The notes: generated from the sequence alone by a model not told the origin. DNA of 64,000 nucleotides from Streptomyces apocyni (GCF_009739465.1 NZ_WHOM01000065.1:494313-558312), one strand, 5' to 3'. Positions 1 to 11,970 are shown, counted from the stretch's first letter. Numbers and translations are program-made.

Positions 1-939
1 AGCCTCCGTCGGGGGGTGCGCCCCGCCTGGCTCGCCCTCGTGGTCCACGATGGCCGCCGCGACCGCCGGGGGCAGCCAGTCGGCCCCGGAGAGCAGCCCC
101 GCCACACCCTCCTGCTCCTGTCCGCCACCGGCCGCCCGCGCCAGTTCGCTGATGAGCGCGGCGTCGGCGGGCCGGTGCTCCGGGTCCTTCTCCAGGCAGC
201 GCGCCAGGAGATCGCGCAGCGGCTCTGGTACCTCCCCTAGTCGCGGCTGCTCATGAACCACCCGGTAGTGCAGCGCGTGGGTCGCCCCCGTACCGAACGG
301 GCTGCCGCCGGTCGCGGCGAACGCCAGCACCGCACCCAGTGCGAAGGTGTCACTGGCGAACCCGACCGGGAGGTCCCGCAGTTGCTCCGGCGACATAAAG
401 CCGGGAGTGCCGATCGCCGCGCCGGTCTGGGTCAGCGCCGTCGCGTCGGCCGCCACCGAGATCCCGAAGTCGATGACCCGCGGACCGTCCCCGGTCAGCA
501 GAACGTTGGACGGCTTCAGATCCCGGTGGATCACCCCCGCCCGGTGAATGGCGTCCAGTGCCTCCGCCAGCCCCGCGCCGAGGGCCAGTACCGACTGCGC
601 GGGCAGCGGCCCGTGCGCGCCGACCGCTTCCTGAAGCGACATCCCCGGCACGTACGCCGTGGCCAGCCATGGCGGCGAGGCGTCCGGATCGGCGTCCACC
701 ACGGCGGCGGTGAAGAACCCGGTCACCCGCCGGGCGGCCGCCACCTCACGGGCGAAGCGCTGCCGGAAACCGGCATCCTCGGCCAGTTCCGGCCGCATCA
801 CCTTGACGGCAACGGCACGGCCACTGGGCGAACGGCCCAGGTACACCCGCCCCATACCGCCCGCCCCGAGCCGCGCGGCGATCTGGTACTGGCCCACCTG
901 CTGGGGATCGCTGGACTCGAGAACCGTGAAGCGGGCCAT
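1..939 (-). CDS. Serine/threonine protein kinase, 3' part outside the window
   Basis: Cytoplasmic Hanks-type kinase; the start is inside the window and the C-terminus runs off the left edge. The 313 visible residues begin MARFTVLESSDPQQVGQYQI and hold a glycine-rich loop (GAGGMGRVYLG), the ATP lysine (VAVKVM), the catalytic loop HRDLKPSNV and a DFG motif (DFGIS), followed by GTPGFMSPEQL of the activation segment. After the kinase lobe (about residue 270) a flexible linker begins, as in actinobacterial kinases that carry a C-terminal sensor, but that part is not visible. GGAGAG precedes the ATG. It lies 145 bases upstream-side of glgB on the same strand; whether it acts on glycogen enzymes is unknown. 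Confidence 0.93.
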   Translation of the reverse strand, partial: MARFTVLESSDPQQVGQYQIAARLGAGGMGRVYLGRSPSGRAVAVKVMRPELAEDAGFRQRFAREVAAARRVTGFFTAAVVDADPDASPPWLATAYVPGMSLQEAVGAHGPLPAQSVLALGAGLAEALDAIHRAGVIHRDLKPSNVLLTGDGPRVIDFGISVAADATALTQTGAAIGTPGFMSPEQLRDLPVGFASDTFALGAVLAFAATGGSPFGTGATHALHYRVVHEQPRLGEVPEPLRDLLARCLEKDPEHRPADAALISELARAAGGGQEQEGVAGLLSGADWLPPAVAAAIVDHEGEPGGAHPPTEA

Positions 940-1084
940 CCCACCAGCCTCTCCTGTTGACGCCTGCACCATTGCGGACGACAGCGTACCCAGGCGTATG
1001 GCTACTCACCGGGCGCGCCCATCCGGTACGGGTCAGACCCCCCAGGAGCAGGCCCGGAGGGCGGAGTTGGAGCAGATGGGGGTG

Positions 1085-3397
1085 TCACGCGGGCCGTAGC
1101 CACACCGTCGCCAGCGGCGGCAGGGTCAGCCGCAGGCTGGCCGGGCGGCCGTGGGCGGGGGACGCGTCCGGCTTGAGGGCGGGCGGGTTGCCGACGTCGC
1201 TCCCGCCGTAGCGCGCCGCGTCCGTGTTGATGACCTCCGTCCAGGCCGGGACGTCGTCCGGCACCCCCAAGCGGTACGCGTGCCGGACCACCGGGGAGAA
1301 GTGGGAGACGGCCAGCAGCGGGGAGCCGTCGGCGTCGTAGCGGAGGAAGGCGAGGACGTTGTCGTCGGCCGCGTCGCCGACGACCCAGGCGAAGCCCCCG
1401 GGGTCGGTGTCCCGCTCCCACAGGGACGGCGAGCGCAGATAGACCGTGTTCAGGTCGCGGACCAGGTCGCGTACGCCCAGGTGGTCGGCCGCCGCCCCGT
1501 ACGACGGGTCGAGCAGCCACCAGTCAGGGCCGTGCGCCTCGGACCACTCCGCGCCCTGGGCGAACTCCTGGCCCATGAAGAGGAGTTGCTTGCCGGGGTG
1601 GGCCCACATGAAGCCCAGGTAGGCGCGGTGGTTGGCGCGCTGCTGCCACCAGTCGCCGGGCATCTTGGAGACGAGGGACCGCTTGCCGTGCACCACCTCG
1701 TCGTGGGAGATGGGCAGGACGTAGTTCTCGCTGTACGCGTACACCATCGAGAAGGTCATCTCGTTGTGGTGGTGCTTGCGGTGGACGGGCTCCTTGGACA
1801 TGTACGCGAGTGAGTCGTGCATCCAGCCCATGTTCCACTTCAGGCCGAAGCCCAAGCCGCCGAAGCCACCAGGCCCCAGGTGGTGCGTCGCGCGCGTGAC
1901 GCCGTCCCACGCGGTGGACTCCTCGGCGATGGTGACGATGCCGGGCTCGCGCCGGTACAGGGTGGCGTTCAGCTCCTGGAGGAAGGCCACCGCGTCGAGG
2001 TTCTCGCGGCCGCCGCGCGCGTTCGGCGTCCAGTCGCCGTCCTCGCGTGAGTAGTCGAGGTAGAGCATGGAGGCGACGGCGTCCACGCGCAGCCCGTCGA
2101 GGTGGAACTCCTCGCACCAGTACACCGCGTTGGCGACCAGGAAGTTGCGGACCTCGTCGCGGCCGTAGTCGAACTCCAGGGTTCCCCAGTCGGGGTGCGC
2201 GGCCCGCGCCGGGTCCTCGTGCTCGTACAGCGGCTTTCCGTCGAACTCGGCCAGTGCCCAGTCGTCGCGCGGGAAGTGCGCGGGGACCCAGTCCATCAGG
2301 ACGCCGATGCCCGCGCGGTGCAGCGCGTCCACGAGGTACTTGAAGTCGTCGGGGGTGCCCAGGCGGGCGGTCGGTGCGTAGAGGCCGGTGACCTGGTAGC
2401 CCCAGGAGCCACCGAAGGGGTGCTCGGCGACAGGCATCAGCTCGACATGGGTGAAGCCCAGGTCCTTGACGTACGGGGGGAGCTGGTCAGCCAGTTGACG
2501 GTAGGTCAGGCCTGGGCGCCAGGACGGGAGGTGTATCTCGTAGACCGAGAAGGGTGCGGTGTGGACGGGGCGGCGGGTGGCCCGGGCCGTCATCCAGTCG
2601 GTGTCCCGCCAGACGTGGTGCGAGGCGTGCACGATCGAGGAGTTGGCGGGCGGTGCCTCCGTGCGGCGGGCCAGTGGATCGGCGCGTAGCGTCTTCGAAC
2701 CGTCCGGCCTGGTGATCTCGTACTTGTAGAGCTCACCCTCACCGAGGCCGGGAACGAACACCTCCCAGACGCCGGAGCGCCCGAGCGAGCGCAGCGGAAA
2801 GCCGGTGCCGTCCCAGTAGTTGAAGTCCCCGACGATCCGCACACCGCGCGCGTTCGGCGCCCAGACGGTGAAGCGGGTGCCGGTCACGCCCTGGTGTGTC
2901 ATGGGCTGCGAGCCCAGGGCCCGCCAGAGCTGTTCGTGTCTGCCCTCGCCTATCAGGTGCAGGTCGAAGTCACCGAGGGATGGAAGGAAGCGGTACGGGT
3001 CGTGGGTGTCGAGCTCGGTGTCCTGGTACGTGACCAGGAGGCGGTACGCGACCGGCTCGGGGAGCGGGAGCACGCCGGTGAAGAAACCCTCGCCGTCGTC
3101 GTGCAGTGCGGCGCGGAAGCCGTCGGCGATGACGGTCACCTTCAGGGCGTACGGGCGCAGCACGCGGAACGCCACGCCGTCGGGGACGGGGTGCGCGCCG
3201 AGTACCGAGTGCGGGTCGTGGTGCGAGCCATCGAGGAGGCGGGCGCGGTCGGAGCGGGGGACCTGGGCGTTCGGTGTGGTGCTGGCCGTGGTGCTGGCGG
3301 TGGTGTCGACCGTGGTGTTGGCCTTGGGGTCGGACTTGGGATCGGACTTGGGCTTGGCCTTGGTGGACGGCTGGCGGGGCGGGCGGCGGGCGGTCAC
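1085..3397 (-). CDS. glgB: 1,4-alpha-glucan branching enzyme GlgB (GH13_9)
   Basis: Forms alpha-1,6 branches in glycogen-like alpha-glucan; in the GlgE pathway it branches the linear chains made by GlgE. 770 residues from a GTG with AGGAGG nine bases upstream. Residues about 1-45 are a Lys/Asp/Thr-rich low-complexity tail (KSDPKSDPKANTT, TTASTTASTT), followed by CBM48 modules and the TIM barrel. Catalytic motifs are visible: GLRVDAVASMLYLDYSR (nucleophile Asp near 440), TIAEES (acid/base Glu near 490) and ISHDEVVHGK (third carboxylate). It is the last gene of the glgE-treS-mak-glgB run, 40 bases after mak. Identification is secure; only the function of the tail is unknown. Confidence 0.97.
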   Translation of the reverse strand: MTARRPPRQPSTKAKPKSDPKSDPKANTTVDTTASTTASTTPNAQVPRSDRARLLDGSHHDPHSVLGAHPVPDGVAFRVLRPYALKVTVIADGFRAALHDDGEGFFTGVLPLPEPVAYRLLVTYQDTELDTHDPYRFLPSLGDFDLHLIGEGRHEQLWRALGSQPMTHQGVTGTRFTVWAPNARGVRIVGDFNYWDGTGFPLRSLGRSGVWEVFVPGLGEGELYKYEITRPDGSKTLRADPLARRTEAPPANSSIVHASHHVWRDTDWMTARATRRPVHTAPFSVYEIHLPSWRPGLTYRQLADQLPPYVKDLGFTHVELMPVAEHPFGGSWGYQVTGLYAPTARLGTPDDFKYLVDALHRAGIGVLMDWVPAHFPRDDWALAEFDGKPLYEHEDPARAAHPDWGTLEFDYGRDEVRNFLVANAVYWCEEFHLDGLRVDAVASMLYLDYSREDGDWTPNARGGRENLDAVAFLQELNATLYRREPGIVTIAEESTAWDGVTRATHHLGPGGFGGLGFGLKWNMGWMHDSLAYMSKEPVHRKHHHNEMTFSMVYAYSENYVLPISHDEVVHGKRSLVSKMPGDWWQQRANHRAYLGFMWAHPGKQLLFMGQEFAQGAEWSEAHGPDWWLLDPSYGAAADHLGVRDLVRDLNTVYLRSPSLWERDTDPGGFAWVVGDAADDNVLAFLRYDADGSPLLAVSHFSPVVRHAYRLGVPDDVPAWTEVINTDAARYGGSDVGNPPALKPDASPAHGRPASLRLTLPPLATVWLRPA

Positions 3398-3437
3398 GGA
3401 GGTGCGCCTCCTAAGTCCTCAGGGCGGGCGTGGGTGG

Positions 3438-4883
3438 TCAGCCAGTGGCGAGTCGGCGTACGGCGGCCAGCGGTACGGGGAGCCAGTCAGGGCGGTGCCG
3501 GGCCTCGTAGAGGACCTCGTACACGGCCTTGTCCGTCTCGTAGGCGCGCAGCAGTACGGCCTCCGCGCGCGGGTCCCGGCCCGACACCTCCGCGTATCCC
3601 GTGCAGTACGCGGTCCGGCAGTCGGCGGCCCACCGGGGTGACCAGGGCTGGTGTGAGCGGGCCGCGTAGTCGAAGGAGCGGAGCATGCCGGCCACATCGC
3701 GCACGGGTGGCTGCGGGAGGCGCCGTTCGGCTAGTGGGCGTACGGGCTCGCCCTCGAAGTCGATCAGGGACCAGTACCCGGTGCGGGCGCGCAGGCACTG
3801 GCCGAGGTGGAGATCGCCGTGCACGCGCTGGGCGTACCCGAACTCCTCGCCCGCGGGCCCCCGCACCGCGTCGAACGCGTCGGCCAGTCCCGCCGCGTAC
3901 GGCCGTAGCGCGGGCACCGCCCGCGCGGTCGCGGCCAGCCGCTCGCGCATCCCGGAGGCGATCAGCTCCCGTTGTGGCCTGCCGAGGGTCACCTTGGGCA
4001 GCGCGGCGGCGAGCGCGTCGTGCACCTCGGCCGTGGCGCGGCCCAGCGCGGCCGCGTCCAGGGTGAAGTCGGCGCCCTTGGCGAGCATCCGCAGGGCCAG
4101 CTCCCAGCCGTCCTCGGCGCCCGCCAGGTAGGGCTGGAGCAGGCCGAGTACGTACGGCTCACCAGGCGTCGCCGACGCCGCGTGGAACCACGCCACCGGC
4201 GCTGGCACCCGCCCGCACCCCGCGCGCGCGAGGGCCAGCGGCAGCTCCAGGTCCGGGTTGATGCCGGGCACCACCCGGCGGAAGAGCTTCAGGACGTAGG
4301 TGTCGCCGTACACGATCGAGGAGTTGGACTGTTCGGCGCCGAGCGCGCGCGCCGTCAGGTTCGCCGGGATCTCCACCTTTTCGTCGCGTGCGAAGCTGAG
4401 CCCGCCGATCCGCCCCGGAATCCGTAGCCGCTCCAGGAGAATCTCCGCGAGCCGTGGGTCGCCCAGTGCGTCGTAGACGGTCCATCCGTCCAGTGGCCCC
4501 CGCGCCGGGCGGCCGATCAGCGCGGGCGCGAGGTGCGGCGGCAGGGTCGGCCGCACGCCGAGCAGCAGCTGATAGCAGTCGGCGGGAGGCACGGACGGCC
4601 CCGGCGGCACCGATGGCCCCGGCACCCCCTGTCCCGGCACCACCACCGGCTGCCGCACCCGTACCAACAGATGCAGCAGCCCAGGCGACGCCGTGGGCGG
4701 CAGCAGCTCCGTCGCCGCCACCAGCTCGAAGCCGCTGACCTCCCGGCCCTTGCCCGCGAACCAACGCTGCTCCGGCAGCCACCGACGCAGCAGCGGATCG
4801 AGCGAGGAGAGCAGAGCGACGGCGGTCGCACCAGGTACGCCAGGTGCACCGGGGCGTCCAGGACGGGTGTGGGCTTCCGACAT
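3438..4883 (-). CDS. mak: Maltokinase (Pep2/Mak)
   Basis: Phosphorylates maltose with ATP to maltose-1-phosphate, the substrate of GlgE. 481 residues, typical for the stand-alone enzyme (in some bacteria it is fused to TreS; here it is separate). The fold is aminoglycoside-phosphotransferase-like: an N-lobe with RRWLPEQRWFAGKGREV and, in the C-lobe, VHGDLHLGQCL (catalytic Asp/His loop) and LIDFEGEP (metal-binding Asp). AAGGA precedes the ATG by about ten bases. It sits 57 bases after treS and 40 before glgB, so it is probably co-transcribed with glgE-treS-mak-glgB. Confidence 0.95.
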   Translation of the reverse strand: MSEAHTRPGRPGAPGVPGATAVALLSSLDPLLRRWLPEQRWFAGKGREVSGFELVAATELLPPTASPGLLHLLVRVRQPVVVPGQGVPGPSVPPGPSVPPADCYQLLLGVRPTLPPHLAPALIGRPARGPLDGWTVYDALGDPRLAEILLERLRIPGRIGGLSFARDEKVEIPANLTARALGAEQSNSSIVYGDTYVLKLFRRVVPGINPDLELPLALARAGCGRVPAPVAWFHAASATPGEPYVLGLLQPYLAGAEDGWELALRMLAKGADFTLDAAALGRATAEVHDALAAALPKVTLGRPQRELIASGMRERLAATARAVPALRPYAAGLADAFDAVRGPAGEEFGYAQRVHGDLHLGQCLRARTGYWSLIDFEGEPVRPLAERRLPQPPVRDVAGMLRSFDYAARSHQPWSPRWAADCRTAYCTGYAEVSGRDPRAEAVLLRAYETDKAVYEVLYEARHRPDWLPVPLAAVRRLATG

Positions 4884-4940
4884 GGCATCGCGTCCTTCCG
4901 CTGGGGCGGACAGGGAAGAGTGCTAGGGCCTGTGCCTGTC

Positions 4941-6655
<1,715 letters not shown>

Positions 6656-6659
<4 letters not shown>

Positions 6660-8665
6660 GATGTGGGTGACCCTCCGGGGGACGGTGAGGACGGTCGCAG
6701 GACGGTGCAGATATGCGCGGGAGCGGGCGCGCGGCCCGGCTCCAGGCGTACGTAGGTGGCCCTGCCCCAGTGGTAGGTCTCGCCGGTGAGCTCGTCGCGC
6801 ACCGGCACGCTCTCGTGCCAGTCAAGCCCGAGCGTCGGCATGTCCAACGAGATCGTGGCCTGCTGGGTGTGGTGGGGGTCGAGGTTGACGACCACCAGAA
6901 CCGTGTTCGAACCTTGCCGCTTGGAGTACGCGAGCACCGCGTCGTTGTCGGCGTGGTGGAAGTGCAGGTCCCGCAACTGGCGCAGGGCGGGGCTGCGGCG
7001 TCTGATCCGGTTGAGTGTGGTGATCAGCGGTGCCAGGGAACGGCCCGCACGCTCGGCGGACTCCCAGTCACGCGGGCGTAGTTCGTACTTCTCGGCGTCC
7101 CGGTACTCCTCGCTGCCGGGGCGCAGCGGGGTGTTCTCGCAGAGTTCGTATCCGCTGTAGACGCCCCAGGTGGGGGAGAGGGTAGCGGCGAGTACCGCCC
7201 GGATCTCGAAGGCGGGGCGGCCGCCGTCCTGGAGGTAGGCGTGCAGGATGTCGGGGGTGTTCACGAAGAAGTTGGGGCGCATGTACGCGGCCGCTTCGCC
7301 GGTGAGTTCGGTGGCGTACTCGGTGAGTTCCCGCTTGGTGGTGCGCCAGGTGAAGTAGGTGTACGACTGCTGGAAGCCGATCGCGGCGAGCCGGTGCATC
7401 ATCGCGGGCCGGGTGAACGCCTCGGCCAGGAAGATCACATCGGGGTCGGTACGCCGGACGGAATCGAGGACCCGCTCCCAGAAGAGCAGCGGCTTGGTGT
7501 GCGGGTTGTCGACGCGGAAGATCCGTACGCCGTGGTCGATCCAGAACCGCAGGATGCGTAACGTCTCGGTGATGAGGCCTGGCAGGTCCTGGTCGAAGTC
7601 GAGCGGGTAGATGTCCTGGTACTTCTTCGGCGGGTTCTCGGCGTACGCGATGCTGCCGTCGACCCGGTGGCGGAACCACTCGGGGTGCTTGTCCACCCAA
7701 GGGTGGTCGGGAGAGCACTGGAGCGCGAAGTCCAGGGCGACCTCCAGGCCGAGGTCCGCCGCCGCGTGGACGAACGCGTCGAAGTCGTCGAGTGTGCCGA
7801 GGTCGGGGTGCACGGCGTCGTGGCCGCCGTCCGGGGAGCCGATGGCCCACGGCACGCCGACGTCGTGCGGTTCGGCCGAGAGGGTGTTGTTGCGGCCCTT
7901 GCGGTGGGTGGTGCCGATGGGGTGGATGGGCGGCAGGTAGACGACGTCGAAGCCCATCGCGGCGATCGCGGGCAGGCGCCTGGCGGCCGTGGCGAAGGTG
8001 CCGCTGACGGGCGGCTCGCCCTCGCGCAGTACGGCGCCTTCGGAGCGCGGGAAGAACTCGTACCAGGAGCCGTACAGGGCGCGTGGCCGCTCCACCCTGA
8101 GCGGGAGCGGGGCGGAGGCGGTGACCAGTTCGCGCAGCGGGTGGCGGGCGAGCGCCTCGTCCACGCTGGGCGTCAGGGCCGCCGCGAGCCGGGCCGGTGC
8201 GGGGCGAGTGATGTCCCGTAGCGCGGCGGCGGCCTGGCTCAGGGTGTGCCGGGAGTGCGGCTCGGGGGCCTGGGCGGCGGCTCGTTCGTGGAGTTGGGCG
8301 CCCTCTTCGAGGGTCAGTTCGGTGTCCTGCCCGGCCGGGATCTTGATCCGCGCGCGGTGCCGCCAGGTGCTGACCGGATCGCTCCAGGCCTCGACGTGGA
8401 ACGTCCAGTCGCCTTCGGTGTCGGGGGTGACATCGGCGCCCCAGCGGTCGGTGCCTGGGGCCAGTTCGCGCATCGGTATCAGCGGGCCCGTACGGCCCCG
8501 GGGGTCGACGAGTGCGACCTGGGCGGCGACCGCGTCGTGGCCTTCGCGGAAGACGGTGGCGGTGACCTGGAAGGTCTCACCGGCCACCGCCTTCGCTGGG
8601 CGGCGGCCGCAGTCGACGCTCGGGCGGACGTCCAGGACGGGGATGCGTCCTGAGGATGAGTTCAC
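6656..8665 (-). CDS. glgE: Alpha-1,4-glucan:maltose-1-phosphate maltosyltransferase GlgE
   Basis: Extends alpha-1,4-glucan by two glucose units from maltose-1-phosphate (GH13_3). I place the start at the GTG giving VNSSSGRIPVLDVRP (669 residues, close to the roughly 675 known for the S. coelicolor enzyme), with AGGTGG just upstream; the frame stays open 44 codons further but without family similarity. Seen: RIFRVDNPHTKPLLFWERV (nucleophile Asp), FLAEAFTRPAMMHRL (acid/base Glu) and the maltose-site region TYFTWRTTKREL. It is the first gene of the glgE-treS-mak-glgB run and is preceded by a repeat-containing 477-base spacer, so its promoter should lie there. Confidence 0.97.
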
Positions 8666-9142
8666 ATGACCACCTGAAGAGGGTTCGGAGAGTACGGCGG
8701 GGTCGGTGGTACGGAGCGCACGGGGGGAGCCTTCCCGCCACGTCGTGGTGGGCAATCCGGTGCTTTGTTGCTTACTAGCGCGTAAGGGATCAGACAAGAC
8801 GGACTGCTCAGTAAGGCGCGCGGATTTGAGTCGTGTTTCGCAGCGGCGAGATGGCGGAGAGTGGCGGTGTGGCGGCGAAGTCGCGGCGAAGTCGCGGCGA
8901 AGTCGCGGCGATGTCGCGGAGAGGTGGCGGCGAGGTGGCGGTGTCGCGGCGGCGAGTTGGCGCCTGGTCCGTATATCGGATGGGAGTGGCCGTACACCGG
9001 ACGAGTTCCAGCCAACCTCTGTTCATCCCGATGACATGACCGTGGCGGAAATGCCACTCTCTTCTCACATGGCACGCCCGCACGCTCCCATACCGGCCCG
9101 GGTGGTCCCCCATGCCGCCCGGGCCTCCCCCGTCGCCAGTGG
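8666..9142. other. Spacer between glgP and glgE, likely glgE promoter region
   Basis: 477 bases without a credible gene; short open frames on both strands are repetitive Arg/Gly-rich or Ser/Pro-rich. The segment must carry the glgE operon promoter on the minus strand. It holds an 11-base imperfect tandem repeat (entered separately) and a relatively AT-rich stretch around 8760-8800 near the glgE end. No clear terminator hairpin was seen downstream of glgP, so read-through from glgP into glgE is possible. Confidence 0.6.
8870..8946. repeat. 11-bp tandem repeat upstream of glgE
   Basis: Units starting at 8870, 8881, 8892, 8903, 8914 and 8925, plus a partial one at 8936, follow the pattern T(C/G)GCGGCGAAG; two are identical and the others differ at one to three bases. 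The 11-base period equals about one helical turn. It lies about 205 bases or more upstream of the chosen glgE start. Function unknown; it could be slippage-prone DNA or a phased binding array. Confidence 0.75.
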
Positions 9143-11806
9143 TCAGCGCAGGAGCACCCCCGCCACCTCACCCGTGCCCTCGGAAGGCACCGCGGCCAGC
9201 CCGAGTTCGGCGCCGCTCGCCAGCAGCCGGTGCGCGGGGAGAATGCGTACGGTGTAGCCGAAGGGCCCCGTACGATCCAGGGCGAGCGGGCCCTCGTAGA
9301 TCCAGCGCCCCTCCAGGTCGGGCCCCGCGGCGGGTTTGAGGCCCGTCACCGAGGTGTCCGTGAGGTGGTCCTCGGGGTCGACCCGGCCCGTGACCGCCTG
9401 CACCTCCACATCGTCGGGCCGCAGTTCACCGAGCCTGACCCGCACCCGCAGCGCGAGCGTCGAGCCCAGCTCTTCGCTGCCCGCACCCACCGGCCGGTCC
9501 GCCTGGGCCGCCGCCGCCTCCACGTGGTCGACGGCGACATAGGGCCAGGCCGCCCGGACCCGGCTCTTCCACGCCGCCAACTCCCGTGCCGCCGTGGCGT
9601 CCAGGGCGCGGTGGGCACGGGCCGCGGGGGCGTAGAGCCCCTCCACGTACTCCCGGACCATGCGACCGGCCAGCAGCTTCGGGCCGAGCGTGGTCAGGGT
9701 CTGGCGGACCATGTCGATCCACCGGTCAGGGAGCCCGCCGGGGCCGCGCTCGTAGAAGCGCGGCGCGATGCGCTGCTCCAGCAGGTCGTACAGCGCGGTC
9801 GCCTCCAGCTCGTCGCGCCGGTCCGCGTCGACCGCCGTGCCGTCGGCTGTCGGGATGGCCCAGCCGAAGTCCGGCTGGAACCAGTCGTCCCACCAGCCGT
9901 CCAGGACCGACAGGTTGAGGCAGCCGTTGAGCGCGGCCTTCATGCCGGAGGTGCCGCAGGCCTCCAGGGGGCGCAGCGGGTTGTTCAGCCAGATATCGCA
10001 ACCGGGGTACAGCTTCTGCGCCATCGCCATGCCGTAGTCCGGCAGGAACACGATCCGGTGCCGTACCCGTGGGTCGTCCGCGAACCGCACTAGCTCCTGG
10101 ATCAGGCGCTTGCCGCCGTCGTCGGCGGGGTGCGCCTTGCCCGCCACCACGATCTGGATTGGCCGGTCGGGGTGCAGCAGCAGCTCCATCAGCCGGTCGC
10201 GGTCGCGCAGCATCAGCGTGAGGCGCTTGTACGAGGGGACCCGGCGGGCGAACCCGATGGTCAGCACATCCGGGTCAAGCACTCCGTCCAGCCAGGTCAG
10301 TTCGGTCTCCGCCGCGCCGCGCTGACGCCAGGAGACGCCGAGCCGCTGCCGTACCTCCCCCACCAACTGCTCGCGCAGGGAACGCCGCAGCTCCCAGATC
10401 TCCTGGTCGCCGATCTCGGCGACCGCGTCCCAGCGCGGTGAATCACCGACGCTCAACGCGTCCTGGGTCCGCCGCTCACCGATCTGCCGCGCGCCGAGCC
10501 GGAACACCTCGGGCGCCACCCAGGTCGGGGCGTGCACCCCGTTGGTCACCGAGCTGATCGGCACCTCGTCCGCGTCGAAGCCCGGCCAGAGACCCGCGAA
10601 CATGCCGCGGCTGACGCTGCCGTGCAGGCGCGAGACGCCGTTGGCGCGCTGAGCGAGCCGCAGGCCCATCACCGCCATGTTGAACAGGTTGGGCTCACCA
10701 CCCGGATAGGTCTCCATGCCCAGCCGCAGCACCTGTTCGGCGTCGACGCCCGGCAGTTCGGCCCCGTCGCCGAAGTGCCGGGCGACCAGCTCGCGGTCGA
10801 AGCGGTCGATACCGGCGGGCACGGGGGTGTGCGTGGTGAACACCGTTCCGGCCCGCACCGCCTCCAGGCCCGCGTCGAAGTCCAGCCCCTCGTGGGTGAG
10901 TTCGCGGATGCGCTCCAGGCCGAGGAAGCCCGCGTGGCCCTCGTTGGTGTGGAACACCTCCGGGTGCGGGTGGCCGGTGAGGCGGCAGTACGTACGGACC
11001 GCGCGCACCCCGCCGATACCGAGCAGCATCTCCTGGAGCAGCCGGTGCTCGCTGCCGCCGCCGTACAACCGGTCCGTCACGTCACGCTCGCCCGGGTCGT
11101 TGTCCTCGACGTCCGAGTCGAGCAGCAGCAGCGGCACCCGGCCCACATCGGCCAGCCAGATATGCGCCCGCAGCGACCGCCCGCCGGGCAGCGCGAGCGC
11201 CACCTGAGCCGCCGTGCCGTCCGCCTCGCGGAGCGGCGTGAGCGGCAGCTCGTGCGGGTCAAGGACCGGATAGTGCTCCTGCTGCCAGCCGTCCCTGGAC
11301 AGCGACTGCCGGAAGTAGCCGTGCCGGTACAGCAGTCCGACCCCGACCAGCGGCGCCCCGAGGTCGCTGGCCGCCTTCAGATGGTCACCGGCCAGGATGC
11401 CGAGCCCGCCCGAGTACTGCGGCAGCGCGGCGGTGATCCCGAACTCGGGCGAGAAGTAGGCGATGGCGGCGGGAAGTTCGCCGCCTTCCGGAAGTTCGCC
11501 GCCTTGCGCTTGGCTCTGCTGCTCCTGGTACCAGCGGGGGCCTTCCAGGTACTCCCGCAGATCGTCGGCGGCGGCCTGAAGTTGACTCAGGAACTGGGGG
11601 TCGTCGGCGAGTTCGGTGAGCCGCGCGGTCGGTACCTGGCCGAGCAGGCGGCAGGGGTCCTGGGTTCGGGCCCCAGGGTCGACGGACTGGAAGAGCTCCT
11701 GCGTTGCGGTATGCCAGGACCAGCGGAGATTGCGGGAGAGATCGCTGAGCGGCTGGAGAGGGTCGGGGAGTACGGGCCGTACGGTGAACCGACGCATAGC
11801 CTTCAC
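9143..11806 (-). CDS. glgP: Alpha-glucan (glycogen/maltodextrin) phosphorylase GlgP (GT35)
   Basis: Phosphorolysis of alpha-1,4-glucan to glucose-1-phosphate with a PLP cofactor. 887 residues from a GTG with GGGAG seven bases ahead; an ATG three codons in is the alternative. Seen: N-terminal DUF3417-type region (LSRNLRWSWHTATQELFQ), YFSPEFGITAALPQYSGGLG, HTNEGHAGFLGLER, FTTHTPVPAGIDRF and the PLP lysine in GTSGMKAALNGCLNLSVLDG near residue 623. The protein is of the long, DUF3417-containing bacterial type. It is encoded just upstream of the glgE run on the same strand; the two directions (glucan degradation and synthesis) are therefore neighbours. Confidence 0.96.
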   Translation of the reverse strand: MKAMRRFTVRPVLPDPLQPLSDLSRNLRWSWHTATQELFQSVDPGARTQDPCRLLGQVPTARLTELADDPQFLSQLQAAADDLREYLEGPRWYQEQQSQAQGGELPEGGELPAAIAYFSPEFGITAALPQYSGGLGILAGDHLKAASDLGAPLVGVGLLYRHGYFRQSLSRDGWQQEHYPVLDPHELPLTPLREADGTAAQVALALPGGRSLRAHIWLADVGRVPLLLLDSDVEDNDPGERDVTDRLYGGGSEHRLLQEMLLGIGGVRAVRTYCRLTGHPHPEVFHTNEGHAGFLGLERIRELTHEGLDFDAGLEAVRAGTVFTTHTPVPAGIDRFDRELVARHFGDGAELPGVDAEQVLRLGMETYPGGEPNLFNMAVMGLRLAQRANGVSRLHGSVSRGMFAGLWPGFDADEVPISSVTNGVHAPTWVAPEVFRLGARQIGERRTQDALSVGDSPRWDAVAEIGDQEIWELRRSLREQLVGEVRQRLGVSWRQRGAAETELTWLDGVLDPDVLTIGFARRVPSYKRLTLMLRDRDRLMELLLHPDRPIQIVVAGKAHPADDGGKRLIQELVRFADDPRVRHRIVFLPDYGMAMAQKLYPGCDIWLNNPLRPLEACGTSGMKAALNGCLNLSVLDGWWDDWFQPDFGWAIPTADGTAVDADRRDELEATALYDLLEQRIAPRFYERGPGGLPDRWIDMVRQTLTTLGPKLLAGRMVREYVEGLYAPAARAHRALDATAARELAAWKSRVRAAWPYVAVDHVEAAAAQADRPVGAGSEELGSTLALRVRVRLGELRPDDVEVQAVTGRVDPEDHLTDTSVTGLKPAAGPDLEGRWIYEGPLALDRTGPFGYTVRILPAHRLLASGAELGLAAVPSEGTGEVAGVLLR

Positions 11807-11924
11807 GGTCGGGCTCCCTCGGTGCGCTGTGGCATGCGGGCGCTCCCGACGGTAGCGGCGCGAGCCCCCACCCTGCCACGGCGCACGCGGCGCACGAGGG
11901 GGCGGCTGGGGGAGGAGGGGCGCG

Positions 11925-11970
11925 GGTGTCCCCCTGGCCGCCGCGCGCCCGCGTCGGCCAGGGGGACACC
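11925..11970 (-). terminator. Hairpin terminator of the ABC exporter operon
   Basis: A perfect 15-bp stem (11925-11939 with 11956-11970, arms GGTGTCCCCCTGGCC/GGCCAGGGGGACACC) with a 16-base loop. It lies 47 bases after the stop of the second exporter gene and before glgP on the same strand. There is no U-tract, which is common for actinobacterial terminators. Confidence 0.75.

Noticed and set aside
8808..9171. Small genes in the glgP-glgE spacer
   Set aside because: The predicted peptides are dictated by the 11-base repeat and lack any ribosome-binding site.
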